Of a stretch of 64,000 bases of DNA, positions 41,254-49,817 are shown piece by piece. The DNA is taken from NCBI GenBank assembly GCA_003149935.1, contig QAMH01000007.1:62001-126000 (forward strand). The letters run 5' to 3'. Made by a program: the position numbers and the translations under genes. The stretch is from Coriobacteriia bacterium (GTDB lineage: Bacteria; Actinomycetota; Coriobacteriia; Coriobacteriales; QAMH01). How positions within the stretch are numbered: the stretch's first letter is position 1; every line of letters starts with the position of its first letter. Under the pieces are notes generated by a model, which saw only the letters and a program-made list of their open reading frames with translations, was not told the DNA's origin and did no database searches.

Positions 41254-42033
41254 ATGAAACTCGAGGGTAAATCCATAGTCGTCACCGGCGCGGTCGCCGG
41301 CATCGGCAATGCCATCACCGAGCTGTTCGCCAACGAGGGCGCGAACATCATCGCCGTCGACAAGCAGGAGAAGCGATTGCTCGACTATTGCGCATCCGTG
41401 GACGCGCCGGGCAAGGTCGTGCCGTTTCCGGGAGACGTGTCATTCCAGGAGACGACGGATGGCATGATCGATGCGGCGGTACGCGAGTTCGGGTGCTTCG
41501 ACGTCCTCGTGAACAACGCCGGTGTCATGGACGACAATACCGCCATCGGCGATATGAGCGATGCGATGATGGACGAGTGCTTCGCGGTGAACGCGATGGG
41601 GCCCATGCGTGCTATGCGCAAGGCCGTGCAGACCTTCATCGAGCTCAACCCGGATGCCGAGGAAGACGAAGACACCATCGGCAGCATCATCAACCTGACT
41701 TCGGTGGGCGCCGTGCATCAAACGGCCGGTGCGGCATACTGCGCATCGAAGGGCGCGCTGCTCTCGGCAACGAAGAACACCGCCTTCATGTACATCCACA
41801 AGGGCATCCGCTGCAACGCAATCGCGCCGGGCGGCATCGTCACCGAGATTCCCATCACCATGCCACCGTCGGATCCCTTCGGTTTTGGCCGCACAAGCGA
41901 GCTGCTTGTCCATTCGTCGCTGCTCGGCATGCCCGAGGACATCGCGAACGCCGCGCTCTTTCTCGCCCAGGACGAATCGCACTTCGTGAACGGAGCCGTC
42001 ATCACCGTTGATGGAGCCTGGACGACGTTCTAA
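41254..42033 (+). CDS. Short-chain dehydrogenase/reductase
   Basis: The 259-residue NAD(P)-dependent oxidoreductase has VTGAVAGIGNAI (cofactor loop), VNNAGVMDD, the active-site Ser in NLTSVG and Y-x-x-x-K in YCASKGA, and IAPGGIVTEIP. It is a classical SDR with intact catalytic residues that oxidises or reduces an alcohol/ketone. Its start lies 12 bp after the GcvT-fold gene. An acidic residue after the second strand (AVDKQEK) favours NAD(H). A hairpin follows, but the remaining genes run in the same direction. Confidence 0.93.
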   Translation: MKLEGKSIVVTGAVAGIGNAITELFANEGANIIAVDKQEKRLLDYCASVDAPGKVVPFPGDVSFQETTDGMIDAAVREFGCFDVLVNNAGVMDDNTAIGDMSDAMMDECFAVNAMGPMRAMRKAVQTFIELNPDAEEDEDTIGSIINLTSVGAVHQTAGAAYCASKGALLSATKNTAFMYIHKGIRCNAIAPGGIVTEIPITMPPSDPFGFGRTSELLVHSSLLGMPEDIANAALFLAQDESHFVNGAVITVDGAWTTF

Positions 42034-42040
42034 AAACCGC

Positions 42041-42071
42041 GCGCCGCTGCAATCTGGGAGAGCAGCGGCGC
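42041..42071 (+). terminator. Stable hairpin between the SDR and FAD-oxidoreductase genes
   Basis: A perfect 10-bp GC-rich stem GCGCCGCTGC/GCAGCGGCGC with an 11-nt loop begins 7 bp after the SDR stop codon. No T-run follows, so it may attenuate or stabilise the mRNA rather than terminate fully. The whole 221-bp gap holds no gene. Confidence 0.5.
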
Positions 42072-42254
42072 ATCCAGCCAATCGGTGCCCTGGTCCCTCG
42101 CTCGGCCGGGGTGCCGGTCTTTCATCAATGAGACAACATCTCTGCGCAACCGCCTCATTCCAGGTGGCCAATTTCCTCGGCACTCGCGGCTCCTCGATTG
42201 CAATCCCCTGGCGGCAAGCATTACTATTGGCCAGAGATTTCCAGAGAGGGATTC

Positions 42255-43544
42255 ATGGCAAACGATGTCGTCATTCTTGGGTTCGGCCCTGCCGCCGCCA
42301 GCGCCGTGGAGGCGTTGCGCTCGCAAGGATGCGACGCGAACGTGGACATCGTCACCGCAGGTCCCGCTTTTTGCGAAAGCCCGGTCCTGACTTCGTATAA
42401 CGCAGCCGGAATCGTAGCCCGCGAGCAGGGAAGCATCTTCACTTCGGTGCTCGACGATGCCAATACGCACATCTTCCCGAACGAGGAGATCACGTCCTTA
42501 GATACGGAAGGCCAGACCGTCAAAGCCGCAAGCGGTCGCGAGTGGCTCTATTCCGTTTGCCTGATAGCCACAGGTGCATCGCCCGTGCTTTCGGGCGAAA
42601 GCCCGCTTTTCGAATGCGATCCGCTTACGCTCAGGACCTTCGAAGACGCCGAACGCCTGAGCACGGTGCTTGCCGCACGTCCCCATGTCAGCATCCTCAT
42701 CTCCGGGACCTCCATGGTCGCCCTCAAGGCGGCGGAGGCGTGCATCCGCAGGGGCGGGCAGCCGACCGTTCTGGGTCGCAGCCCTCATATCCTCAAAGGG
42801 TCGGCGCATCCCCGTGCGGCTTCCAGGATGGAGGCCCTGCTCGAAGACCAGGGAATAGAGCTCCTGCTCGGCGAGACTGCCGAAAAAGCCCACGTTCTCG
42901 AAGATGGCTCCACAAGCGTTTCCTTTTCCCACCAGGAAGAACCGAAAATTTTCGATGCGGTTCTCGTAGCCCATGGCATGAGCCCCAACATCGACTTCAT
43001 CGAAAATGCCAACATACATGCCGATAGGGGAATCGTCGTCGATGCCTTCATGCGCACGAGCGTCCCTCATGTCTATGCGGCGGGAGATGTGGCAAAAGCG
43101 CCCTGCTTGTTTGGAGGAAGCAAGGTGGCCGGGCTCTGGCTCGCGGCACGTCAGCAGGGTAAGGTAGCGGGGGCGAACATGGCAAGGGAGCTTCGCGACG
43201 AGGGAAGGGCATACGCATCCGATGCCTCCGCTTTTGCCGGCAGCATGGAATATCACGGATTTCTTCCCGCGAACATCATCAAGGTCGGAGACGCGCTGTT
43301 CGCCGCTGCGGGAATGATTCCGTCGGCCGAAGATCCATTCGCGATCGAGGAGATCGAGACCGAGAACGAGTATCTGATGAAGTCCTATCTCATCCTGCAG
43401 GACGGCCGGGCCTTGCTATGCGGTTTCAATCTCGTGGCAAAAGCCGACATGGCCGGACTCTTTGGCAAGCTGACGGATTCGATCGGGCGTATGCAGGCGG
43501 AAATAGCCCGCAATGCGCTTCAAGGCGCATTCACCAATGTTTGA
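42255..43544 (+). CDS. FAD/NAD(P)-dependent oxidoreductase (NADH:acceptor type)
   Basis: The 429-residue flavoprotein of the pyridine-nucleotide-disulfide oxidoreductase superfamily starts with an FAD-binding strand VVILGFGPAAASAVEAL, has a second nucleotide-binding region (ILISGTSMVALKAAEACIRRG) and the FAD-binding TSVPHVYAAGDVAKAP. The redox-active CxxxxC of disulfide reductases is absent, so it resembles NADH oxidase, ferredoxin/rubredoxin reductase or NirB-type modules. It precedes the molybdoenzyme by 27 bp, and it probably passes electrons between NAD(P)H and the cluster's iron-sulfur protein. GAGAGGG supports ATG 42255. Confidence 0.9.
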   Translation: MANDVVILGFGPAAASAVEALRSQGCDANVDIVTAGPAFCESPVLTSYNAAGIVAREQGSIFTSVLDDANTHIFPNEEITSLDTEGQTVKAASGREWLYSVCLIATGASPVLSGESPLFECDPLTLRTFEDAERLSTVLAARPHVSILISGTSMVALKAAEACIRRGGQPTVLGRSPHILKGSAHPRAASRMEALLEDQGIELLLGETAEKAHVLEDGSTSVSFSHQEEPKIFDAVLVAHGMSPNIDFIENANIHADRGIVVDAFMRTSVPHVYAAGDVAKAPCLFGGSKVAGLWLAARQQGKVAGANMARELRDEGRAYASDASAFAGSMEYHGFLPANIIKVGDALFAAAGMIPSAEDPFAIEEIETENEYLMKSYLILQDGRALLCGFNLVAKADMAGLFGKLTDSIGRMQAEIARNALQGAFTNV

Positions 43545-43571
43545 CGGTTTCATGAGCGAGACGGAGGAGAG

Positions 43572-45737
43572 ATGAACGAGCGCGAGCTGAGGGAAAAGGG
43601 CAAGGTCCCCGGTCCGGAGACGGGCATCGAAATCAAGAAGTCCATCTGCACGATTTGCGACCCGACCACGCAATGCGGGCTTGACCTGTTCGTGAAGGAT
43701 GGCAAGATCATTCGAGTCGAGGGTTCGAAGGAGGCCCCGCATTCTCACGGCAGCCTGTGCTCGAAGGGTGCGGCCACGCGGCAATATGTCTATAGTCCCG
43801 ACCGGCTGAAGACCCCGCTGCGGCGTGTGGGCGAGCGTGGCGAGGGCAAGTTCGAGCCAATCAGCTGGGATGAGGCCCTGGACGAAATCGCCAAAAACCT
43901 CAATGCCGCAAAGGCGGAGTATGGCCCGGAATCGGTCATCTTCTTCGCGGGCTACCCCAAGCACCACAGGCCGTTCTTGCAGCGTCTTGCCATGAGCTTT
44001 GGTTCGCCGAATTACTGCACCGAATCGAGCACGTGCTCGACGGCAACCATCATGGCCCAGCAGCTCACCTATGGTGCGCCTGCAGCCCCGGACAACGGTG
44101 AGTCGGCTTGCATAATGATGTGGTCCAACAACCCGGCAGCGTCAAGGACGCTCATATGTGAAGGATTGTTCAATCGTTTGGACAAGGGGACGAAGCTGAT
44201 AGTGGTCGACCCTCGCGTCACCCCTTTCGCGGCTCGTGCAGACATTCACTTGCAGCTGCGCCCCGGCACCGACGGCGCGCTGGCGCTTGCGATGGCCAAT
44301 GTCATCATCGAAGAGAACCTCTACGATGCCAACTTCGTCGCCAATTGGACGGTCGGTTTCGAGGAATACGCCAAGCTTGCCGCCGAGATGACTCCGGAAA
44401 GGGCGCAGGACATCACGGGCGTTGACGCGAGCTTGATTCGCGAGGCGGCCCGGATGTACGCGACCACGAAGCCCGCGAGTATCATGACCAGCGCGGCACC
44501 TGTGGTCCATCACACGAATGGCGTGCAGAACTACCGTGCGGTGTTCTGCCTCATCGGATTGACCGGCAACTTCGACATCCATGGTGGGAACCTCATGAAC
44601 AGGCCCTCGCTGGTGCACATACCGGGAGGTTTCCCCACGCGCGAGGGCGAGTTCACCTTGGCGTCCCGTCTGAAGGATTTGCCGGAAAGGATTGGCTCCC
44701 GCCGTTTCCCGGTATGGGATCGGTTGACTACGCAAGCGCAGGCGTGCGATATCCCAAGGCAGATTCTGACCGAGGATCCCTACCCGCTCAAGGCCGCGTT
44801 TTGCATGGGCTTCAACCATAGGATGTTCCCCGATTCGCAAGGCTTCATCGACGCCTTCAGCAAACTCGACTTCATAGCGGTGGCAGATCCCTTCCTGACC
44901 GACAGCGCCAAGTATGCCGACATCGTCTTGCCGGTATGCACCTCGGTGGAGCGCAGCGAAGCGCGGTGCTGGCCCATGGGCTACGTGATGCTCTCGCAGC
45001 CCGCGATAGATCCGGTGGGGCAGTCCCGCTCCGATGTCGATATCATCGCGCAGCTGAGCCGTGAGCTGGGTCTGGGCGATGACCTGCTCGAGTCGGGATT
45101 CGATGCGTGCCTGGATTGGATGCTCGAGCCCAGCGCCCTGTCCGTTGCAGAGCTCAAGAAGCATCCGGCCGGGATGTTCGTCCCCGATTTCAAGAAGCCC
45201 GCCGAGAGGAAGTACGTCGATCAGGGATTCAAGACCCCGTCGGGCAAGTTCGAATTTGCCTCCAGCGTGCTCTCCGAAATGGACGGCGAGGGATTCGAGG
45301 CGCTTCCCTCTTTCCGGGAGCCGGCTATAAGCCCCGTCTCGCAGCCGGAGATTGCCAAGGAGTACCCGTTCGTCCTGTCCGTCGGTGCTCGCAAGCCCAT
45401 GTTCCAGCACAGTCGCACCTTCCGCATTCCCTGGATTCGCCAGTTCGCGCCAGATCCTGTCTGCGACATGAATCCGGCCGACGCCAAGCGTGTCGGCATC
45501 GCCGAGGGCGAGGAAGTCGAGCTCATGACGCCGGAGGGAAGCGTTTTTGTGAAGGCGCATCTGGACGAGATGATTCGCGAAGGTGACGTGCACCTCTATC
45601 ATGACTGGCCCGAGGCCAATGGAAACGACCTCATGTCGGGCGATTACCTCGATCCCATTTCGGGCTTCCCGGGATACAGGTCCCTGCTCTGCAAGGTGGT
45701 CCCCGCCCGCACGAGCGTCAATGCGAAGGAGGCTTAG
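43572..45737 (+). CDS. DMSO-reductase-family molybdopterin enzyme (catalytic subunit, PucR-linked cluster)
   Basis: The 721-residue enzyme has an N-terminal [4Fe-4S] motif CTICDPTTQCGLDLFV...LCSKG and the bis-MGD domains (YSPDRLKTPLRRVGERG, WDEALDEIA, RPGTDGALALAMA, C-terminal MopB domain). Cys155 in ESSTCSTAT (with Cys149 close by) is the likely Mo ligand. No Tat signal is present, so it should be cytoplasmic. It is 3 bp ahead of its four-cluster ferredoxin subunit and 27 bp after the FAD oxidoreductase, suggesting a three-part complex that can use NAD(P)H. Reductive, oxidative or hydration chemistry are all possible; the substrate is unknown. Confidence 0.92.
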   Translation: MNERELREKGKVPGPETGIEIKKSICTICDPTTQCGLDLFVKDGKIIRVEGSKEAPHSHGSLCSKGAATRQYVYSPDRLKTPLRRVGERGEGKFEPISWDEALDEIAKNLNAAKAEYGPESVIFFAGYPKHHRPFLQRLAMSFGSPNYCTESSTCSTATIMAQQLTYGAPAAPDNGESACIMMWSNNPAASRTLICEGLFNRLDKGTKLIVVDPRVTPFAARADIHLQLRPGTDGALALAMANVIIEENLYDANFVANWTVGFEEYAKLAAEMTPERAQDITGVDASLIREAARMYATTKPASIMTSAAPVVHHTNGVQNYRAVFCLIGLTGNFDIHGGNLMNRPSLVHIPGGFPTREGEFTLASRLKDLPERIGSRRFPVWDRLTTQAQACDIPRQILTEDPYPLKAAFCMGFNHRMFPDSQGFIDAFSKLDFIAVADPFLTDSAKYADIVLPVCTSVERSEARCWPMGYVMLSQPAIDPVGQSRSDVDIIAQLSRELGLGDDLLESGFDACLDWMLEPSALSVAELKKHPAGMFVPDFKKPAERKYVDQGFKTPSGKFEFASSVLSEMDGEGFEALPSFREPAISPVSQPEIAKEYPFVLSVGARKPMFQHSRTFRIPWIRQFAPDPVCDMNPADAKRVGIAEGEEVELMTPEGSVFVKAHLDEMIREGDVHLYHDWPEANGNDLMSGDYLDPISGFPGYRSLLCKVVPARTSVNAKEA

Positions 45738-45739
45738 GC

Positions 45740-46249
45740 ATGACTTCCAAAGATACCAAGAGCATCGTCTTCAAGTCCGACCGCTGCATAGGATGCTATT
45801 CGTGCGTCGTGTCATGCATGGATCAGAACGACCTCGATGTCGCGAAGGATGGCTTGTCTTGGCGAATCGTCGAACACGTTCCCGGGAAGCTGGCGGGCAG
45901 GCAGCGTGGCAACGCCAGCGTCTCGATCGCCTGCATGCATTGCGAAGATGCGGTGTGCATAGCCGCGTGCCCTGCAGGGGCGATAACGCGAGATGCCGCA
46001 ACGGGATCCGTGCTGGTGGACGATGGCCTGTGCATCGGCTGTCATGCCTGCGCGATGGCCTGCCCGTTTGGGGCCCCTCGTTTTGGGAGTAGCGGGAAGA
46101 TGCAGAAATGCGACGGGTGCTATGCCAGAACGCAGTTCGGGCTGGAACCAGCGTGCGTCAGGAACTGCCCGACCCACGCGCTCGTCTACGAACCGGTTAA
46201 TGCCTCGATGGACGAGAAGGCGGCCAGCGCAGCCCGAAAGCTCGTGTAG
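45740..46249 (+). CDS. Four-cluster [4Fe-4S] ferredoxin-type subunit
   Basis: The 169-residue DmsB/HycB-like protein has CIGCYSCVVSC, CMHCEDAVCIAACP, CIGCHACAMACP and CDGC...CVRNCP, enough for four [4Fe-4S] clusters. It lies 3 bp behind the molybdoenzyme gene and should wire it to the FAD oxidoreductase or to a ferredoxin pool. It has no membrane anchor and no signal peptide. It is the last gene of the PucR-linked cluster and converges with a DUF1847 gene. Confidence 0.93.
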   Translation: MTSKDTKSIVFKSDRCIGCYSCVVSCMDQNDLDVAKDGLSWRIVEHVPGKLAGRQRGNASVSIACMHCEDAVCIAACPAGAITRDAATGSVLVDDGLCIGCHACAMACPFGAPRFGSSGKMQKCDGCYARTQFGLEPACVRNCPTHALVYEPVNASMDEKAASAARKLV

Positions 46250-46361
46250 TTGCGGACGCCGGAACGCCGCGTCATGTTAGGTGGAGTGAGCGACGGGGCT
46301 TTTCCGATGCAATGGAAAATGACGGGGCAAATCCTGCGGGATTTCTGCTCAGATGGAAACC

Positions 46362-47018
46362 TCATTCATTGGCGATGCCGTATTTCTCCACGGTCCGCGC
46401 GAGCTTCTTCTCGTAGCAGGAGTGTGCCGTGTACAGCACCGCGCACGGGTTGTTACCGGCGAGGAAGTCCTTCGTGGCAAAGGTCGTGACGGGTGCATCG
46501 GAGTACTTGCAGAAGAGGGCGTCGTGTCCCACGCATATGCCCATGAGGATGTTCAGGTCCGTCTTCGCTTCGTTGAGGAGAAGCGCCTGCATGATGGGAT
46601 TGCAGACGACGCCTCCTTCGCCGCCCCTTGTCGGGGGCTCGAGGTCGAGGTCGGCCCTCCGGTTGCTCTCGAGCTTGCAGCCAACCGTCTCGACACAAAA
46701 GCCCGCTTGTTCAAGCAGCTTGGCCAGAATGCGCGTCTCGCGTAGCATGATGGTGCACGACGCGATGCCGATGTGGATGGCGCCGATGAGGTTCGCAAAC
46801 TTGATGGTGTCCTGCACGCGTGTGGAATTCACCGTCTCCTCGCTGACCATCGCGGCGGCTTGCATGATGACGTGGTTTTCGGGAAGCGCGTATAGACGTT
46901 GCGCCTCGTCATGTAGCGCAGACGAGACCGCGCCCTGCGCGCAAAACCCCGGTCCTTCGCGATCGGTGTATTCGCATGCGGTGGTTCCGCAGCTCATGCA
47001 ATTGAGCTTTGATTCCAT
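46362..47018 (-). CDS. DUF1847 family, predicted metal-binding protein (copy 1)
   Basis: The 218-residue protein starts with a Cys cluster (CMSCGTTACEYTDREGPGFC) and has further conserved Cys and Gly motifs (IGIASCTIML, GCKLESNR, VCNPIMQALLLNEAKTDLN, GICVGHDALFCKYSDAPVTT). I recognise it as DUF1847, a family of unknown function often described as metal-binding. A near-identical copy lies at 53743-54408. GGGAGGG precedes the start. It converges with the ferredoxin subunit gene at 45740 and is downstream of tRNA-Gly on the same strand. Confidence 0.85.
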   Translation of the reverse strand: MESKLNCMSCGTTACEYTDREGPGFCAQGAVSSALHDEAQRLYALPENHVIMQAAAMVSEETVNSTRVQDTIKFANLIGAIHIGIASCTIMLRETRILAKLLEQAGFCVETVGCKLESNRRADLDLEPPTRGGEGGVVCNPIMQALLLNEAKTDLNILMGICVGHDALFCKYSDAPVTTFATKDFLAGNNPCAVLYTAHSCYEKKLARTVEKYGIANE

Positions 47019-47069
47019 GGTCCCTCCCGATTGGATCTCGCGGGTCGCAGATATGACGACCAATATCAT

Positions 47070-47097
47070 ACGACCCCGCTCGAAGGAACGGGGCCGT
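47070..47097 (-). terminator. Hairpin downstream of tRNA-Gly(CCC)
   Basis: The stem ACGACCCCG/CGGGGCCGT (one G-U pair) lies just beyond the 3' end of the minus-strand tRNA. The following T-run is interrupted. Confidence 0.6.
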
Positions 47098-47107
47098 GGG
47101 GTCATGA

Positions 47108-47182
47108 TGGAGCGGGCGACGGGACTCGAACCCGCGGATACCAGCTTGGGAAGCTGGGGCCTTACCACTTGGCGACGCCCGC
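47108..47182 (-). tRNA. tRNA-Gly (anticodon CCC), intact
   Basis: The acceptor GCGGGCG/CGCCCGC is perfect and CCA is encoded. The anticodon stem CCAGC/GCTGG closes the loop TTCCCAA, giving anticodon CCC. T arm and D arm are regular. A TATAAT -10 box lies 12 bp upstream (minus strand, 47194-47199). Confidence 0.95.
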
Positions 47183-47193
47183 ATTGAGTGAGC

Positions 47194-47199
47194 ATTATA
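47194..47199 (-). promoter_or_regulatory. -10 box of tRNA-Gly(CCC)
   Basis: A perfect TATAAT on the minus strand sits 12 bp before the tRNA 5' end. I see no clear -35 box at the expected distance. Confidence 0.6.
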
Positions 47200-47232
47200 C
47201 CGCTACCTCATCCTTTACTCTGGTCATTTTGG

Positions 47233-47928
47233 CTACTCCTCAATAATGACACCAAGGCGCCGGGCCAGCGCAGCGGCCTGATAGAGCCCGAGCTTCGCGC
47301 CGTACACCTCGTCCATGGCGTCCGATATGGCAATGCCCTCGAGCTGACATGACGTGAAATCGAGGCCGACGAGCTTCGTGCGAAAGAAACTCGTTCCAAC
47401 GAAGCGGTCGTCATCGAGCGAGATGCCGCGCAGTTCCATTTCAGACATGTCCGCTGACAAGAAATCGCAGGTGCGAATATGGACAGTCTTCCAGAGGCAT
47501 CGGTTGAATGCGCCGTAGGCAAATGTGCACCCGTCTGCGGCGACATGCTTCCAGAGTGCCTCGGCAAAGGACGCGCCGGCGAACTTGCTGTCGCTGAACG
47601 TGCAGCGCGTGAACGCGGCGTTGTCGAATACGCTGTTGGAGAAGTCACAACCATCGAAGGCGATATCGGTGAAAAGCGCACCGGTGAAGTCGCAATCAAG
47701 GAACTGGCAGTTGGAGATGCGGCCACCGGAAACCTCAAGTTCGACGAATTCCGCTTCCGCAGCATGGAGCCCACGCAATTCAACGGCTTCGAGCGTTCCA
47801 CGGTCGGGATCGCAAAGAACGTTCAAAGGCAGTTCGTCGAGGGAAGTGACTATGCGAGGCGCAGCCAGCTTGTAAGACGATGACGCCTTGTCGTAGGCAG
47901 CTTGTGCTGAACTAGGAAAAACGTGCAT
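47233..47928 (-). CDS. Pentapeptide-repeat protein
   Basis: The 231-residue protein has a central run (~65-190) of pentapeptide-like repeats of the A(D/N)LXX/C-x-F-x type (NCQFLDCDFTGALFTDIAFD, GCDFSNSVFDNAAFTRCTFS and so on), predicted to form a right-handed quadrilateral beta helix, plus short capping ends. Some relatives mimic DNA and protect gyrase from quinolones; others have unknown roles, so no function is claimed. AAGGAGG is ideally placed for ATG 47928; an earlier in-frame ATG at 47952 is less likely. Confidence 0.88.
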   Translation of the reverse strand: MHVFPSSAQAAYDKASSSYKLAAPRIVTSLDELPLNVLCDPDRGTLEAVELRGLHAAEAEFVELEVSGGRISNCQFLDCDFTGALFTDIAFDGCDFSNSVFDNAAFTRCTFSDSKFAGASFAEALWKHVAADGCTFAYGAFNRCLWKTVHIRTCDFLSADMSEMELRGISLDDDRFVGTSFFRTKLVGLDFTSCQLEGIAISDAMDEVYGAKLGLYQAAALARRLGVIIEE

Positions 47929-48217
47929 GCCCCTCCTTCTCTTCAGCGCCAATGCAATGTAGAGGGCGTCTTATATGTTTGCTACTATCTAGCTATGATA
48001 TCGCACGCAACCTCTGCTTTCCCTTTAGCGTTCCATAGCCACGAGTTGGACGGTCAGGAAGTCATGCAACGACTCTCGTAGGACGGGATCAGATAGCCCG
48101 CCTCCTCACAGGCAGCGCTTTGGAAAGCGACGCCTCCAGGTTCCCGGCCTTCCGGCTCTGGTCAAGTTCGGAGCAAGAATAATGAGTCGTTAACGCGGCG
48201 ATTCAAGCGCGGCATAC

Positions 48218-48676
48218 TTATGCAGCGCACCCGAGCTCGCTGAGCGCCGTGAGAGTCGCATCCACGTTCTCGGCGTGCCAGTTCTTGTATCCACCGGTGT
48301 ATTGCGAGGCGTATATGCCCGAGAGTCGGACGTCGCTCAGCTCCTTCTGCTGAGTGGTGAGACGTACGCCGCCACTGTTCGTCTCAATATCGATGATCAC
48401 GTTGAGCAAGTCATCGACGAGCTTCACCGATTCGATCTCCGAATAGGGGACGACGAGGGAGACGTCCCGTTCGAGAGTCGACCAACAAGGGTCGAAGGGA
48501 AGCAGGATCATCTCGTTTTCGCACATCTGGAGGACAGCGACATCGCACGCACTGAAGAATCGGACGATCTTCTCGCTCAGATCTCCCGCCGCGCCTTTGA
48601 CGATGATGCATCTACCTTCCAGAGGCGTATATCCTGCCTCGATTGCGTATTCCCATACCTTTTCCTCGCGAGCCAT
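48218..48676 (-). CDS. Hypothetical protein (152 aa)
   Basis: I do not recognise the family. The protein is soluble and alternates strands and helices in a way that recalls PH-like or bacterial Pleckstrin-type domains (CIIVKGAAGDLSEKIVRFFS, SLVVPYSEIESVKLVDD, NVIIDIET). There is no signal peptide or membrane segment. It is 39 bp behind a DUF6440-like gene on the same strand, so the two probably form an operon. Start ATG 48676 follows a purine-rich stretch. The 289-bp stretch on its right (47929-48217) shows no recognisable gene. Confidence 0.65.
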   Translation of the reverse strand: MAREEKVWEYAIEAGYTPLEGRCIIVKGAAGDLSEKIVRFFSACDVAVLQMCENEMILLPFDPCWSTLERDVSLVVPYSEIESVKLVDDLLNVIIDIETNSGGVRLTTQQKELSDVRLSGIYASQYTGGYKNWHAENVDATLTALSELGCAA

Positions 48677-48715
48677 GGTTATTCTGCCCCTTTCGCTATC
48701 GATGATTTACCTGTT

Positions 48716-48919
48716 CTATTCTTCGATGGGAGTGACGATGGGCTTGCCGTCTGCACCAACAAGCGCGGTCATGCCGGTGCAGCTGACACCAGAAGATGCT
48801 AGAAAGCCTGCCAGGAGATAATTCACTCCAGTCTGGCGGTCGACGAGAACGTATGTGCGATTCGCCAGGCCATGTCGTTGCATGTATGCCTGGACGAAAC
48901 GATCGCCATTTTCTTTCAT
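48716..48919 (-). CDS. Small DUF6440-like protein (67 aa)
   Basis: The 67-residue protein fits the DUF6440 pattern of short proteins with YVLVDRQTGVNYLL followed by a Gly-rich turn and GMTALVGADGKPIVTP. The family's function is unknown. AAAGGA lies 8 bp before ATG 48919; the open frame is longer upstream but without the family pattern. It leads a two-gene unit with the hypothetical gene at 48218. Confidence 0.7.
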   Translation of the reverse strand: MKENGDRFVQAYMQRHGLANRTYVLVDRQTGVNYLLAGFLASSGVSCTGMTALVGADGKPIVTPIEE

Positions 48920-49060
48920 CGGGGAATTCCTTTCGTGTGAACCCGCAGGGTGTATGTGCCGCTTGGAGTTGATGAAAAGCGGCCTTTGCAAACATCATTC
49001 TTCTCATTCGTCCCTATGCCTGCAAGCGAATAATTACCGCAAAATGCCTGTTCAGATGAG

Positions 49061-49080
49061 TTGTCAAAGGATTTTGACAA
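49061..49080. promoter_or_regulatory. Dyad TTGTCAAA-N4-TTTGACAA
   Basis: This perfect 8-bp inverted repeat with a 4-bp spacer sits in the 263-bp region between the divergent DUF6440-like and XRE regulator genes. It also contains TTGACA on both strands, so it could combine -35 boxes with an operator, perhaps for the adjacent XRE-type protein. Confidence 0.45.
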
Positions 49081-49182
49081 GAGCATTCGTGGCATCCGCA
49101 TCCCTTTGTCAGGCGCGTGACCTATCATTTCGGTCTACATGGCATCGGGATACGCCGATGGGCAAGCGGAAGGAAGAGGGCA

Positions 49183-49797
49183 ATGGAACTTGCTCGGCAA
49201 CTGAAAGCAAAGCGGGAGGAGCATGGCCTTTCCCAAGATGAGGTCGCGAAGGCGATATTCGTGTCGCGTCAGACCGTCTCGAACTGGGAGACCGACAAGA
49301 CCTATCCGGATGTGCAGAGCCTGCTCTTGCTGAGCCAGCTGTTCGGCGTTTCCATAGACGAGCTCATCAAAGGGGATGCTGCTGCAATGCAGCAGGCCAT
49401 CGAGGAGGACTCGCGCAAGATGAGGCTGCTGTCGATTGGCATGCTCGCCTTTTCGGGACTGGCCTTCCTCTTCCTCCTCGTGTTCTCGCTAGTCTGGCAA
49501 GAACCGTCGGGCTTTGCCCGCATGAGCAAGGGCAACATCGCGGGAGCGGCCACGTTCGTCGTGCTCTATGCCATCGGATTCGGGATGGCCATCGCCATCG
49601 ATCGCTTGAAGAAGAAGCACGACATCGTTACCTACCGCGAAATTGACCGGTTCCTCAAGGGGGAGTTTGACGGCGAGCCCGACTCGCAGGGCTTCGCGCG
49701 CAGGCACCCGGCCCTCGGCGTGATGGTGAAGCTCCTCGGCGGCGCCGTTATTGGATTGATGCTAGCGGGGTTGCTCCTCGTGCTTGAGGGGTGCTAA
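49183..49797 (+). CDS. XRE-family HTH regulator with membrane helices
   Basis: The 204-residue protein has an N-terminal HTH (LKAKREEHGLSQDEVAKAIF and SRQTVSNWETDKTYPDVQSL) and about three transmembrane helices (~87-107, ~118-140, ~180-202). It is a membrane-tethered DNA-binding protein of a type common in Gram-positive bacteria. GAAGAGGG precedes ATG 49183. It is divergent from the DUF6440-like gene, whose operator-like dyad it could bind. The signal is unknown. Confidence 0.88.
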   Translation: MELARQLKAKREEHGLSQDEVAKAIFVSRQTVSNWETDKTYPDVQSLLLLSQLFGVSIDELIKGDAAAMQQAIEEDSRKMRLLSIGMLAFSGLAFLFLLVFSLVWQEPSGFARMSKGNIAGAATFVVLYAIGFGMAIAIDRLKKKHDIVTYREIDRFLKGEFDGEPDSQGFARRHPALGVMVKLLGGAVIGLMLAGLLLVLEGC

Positions 49798-49817
49798 TCC
49801 CGCTGTCGATTTACTCC

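Noticed and set aside
44142..45602. 486-codon open frame on the minus strand opposite the second molybdoenzyme
   Set aside because: Same reasoning: antisense shadow of a gene with full domain motifs.
47929..48217. Possible structured RNA in the 289-bp gap beside the pentapeptide gene
   Set aside because: Several short complementary segments exist, but I could not match them to tRNA, SRP, 6S or riboswitch layouts, so I do not call an RNA.
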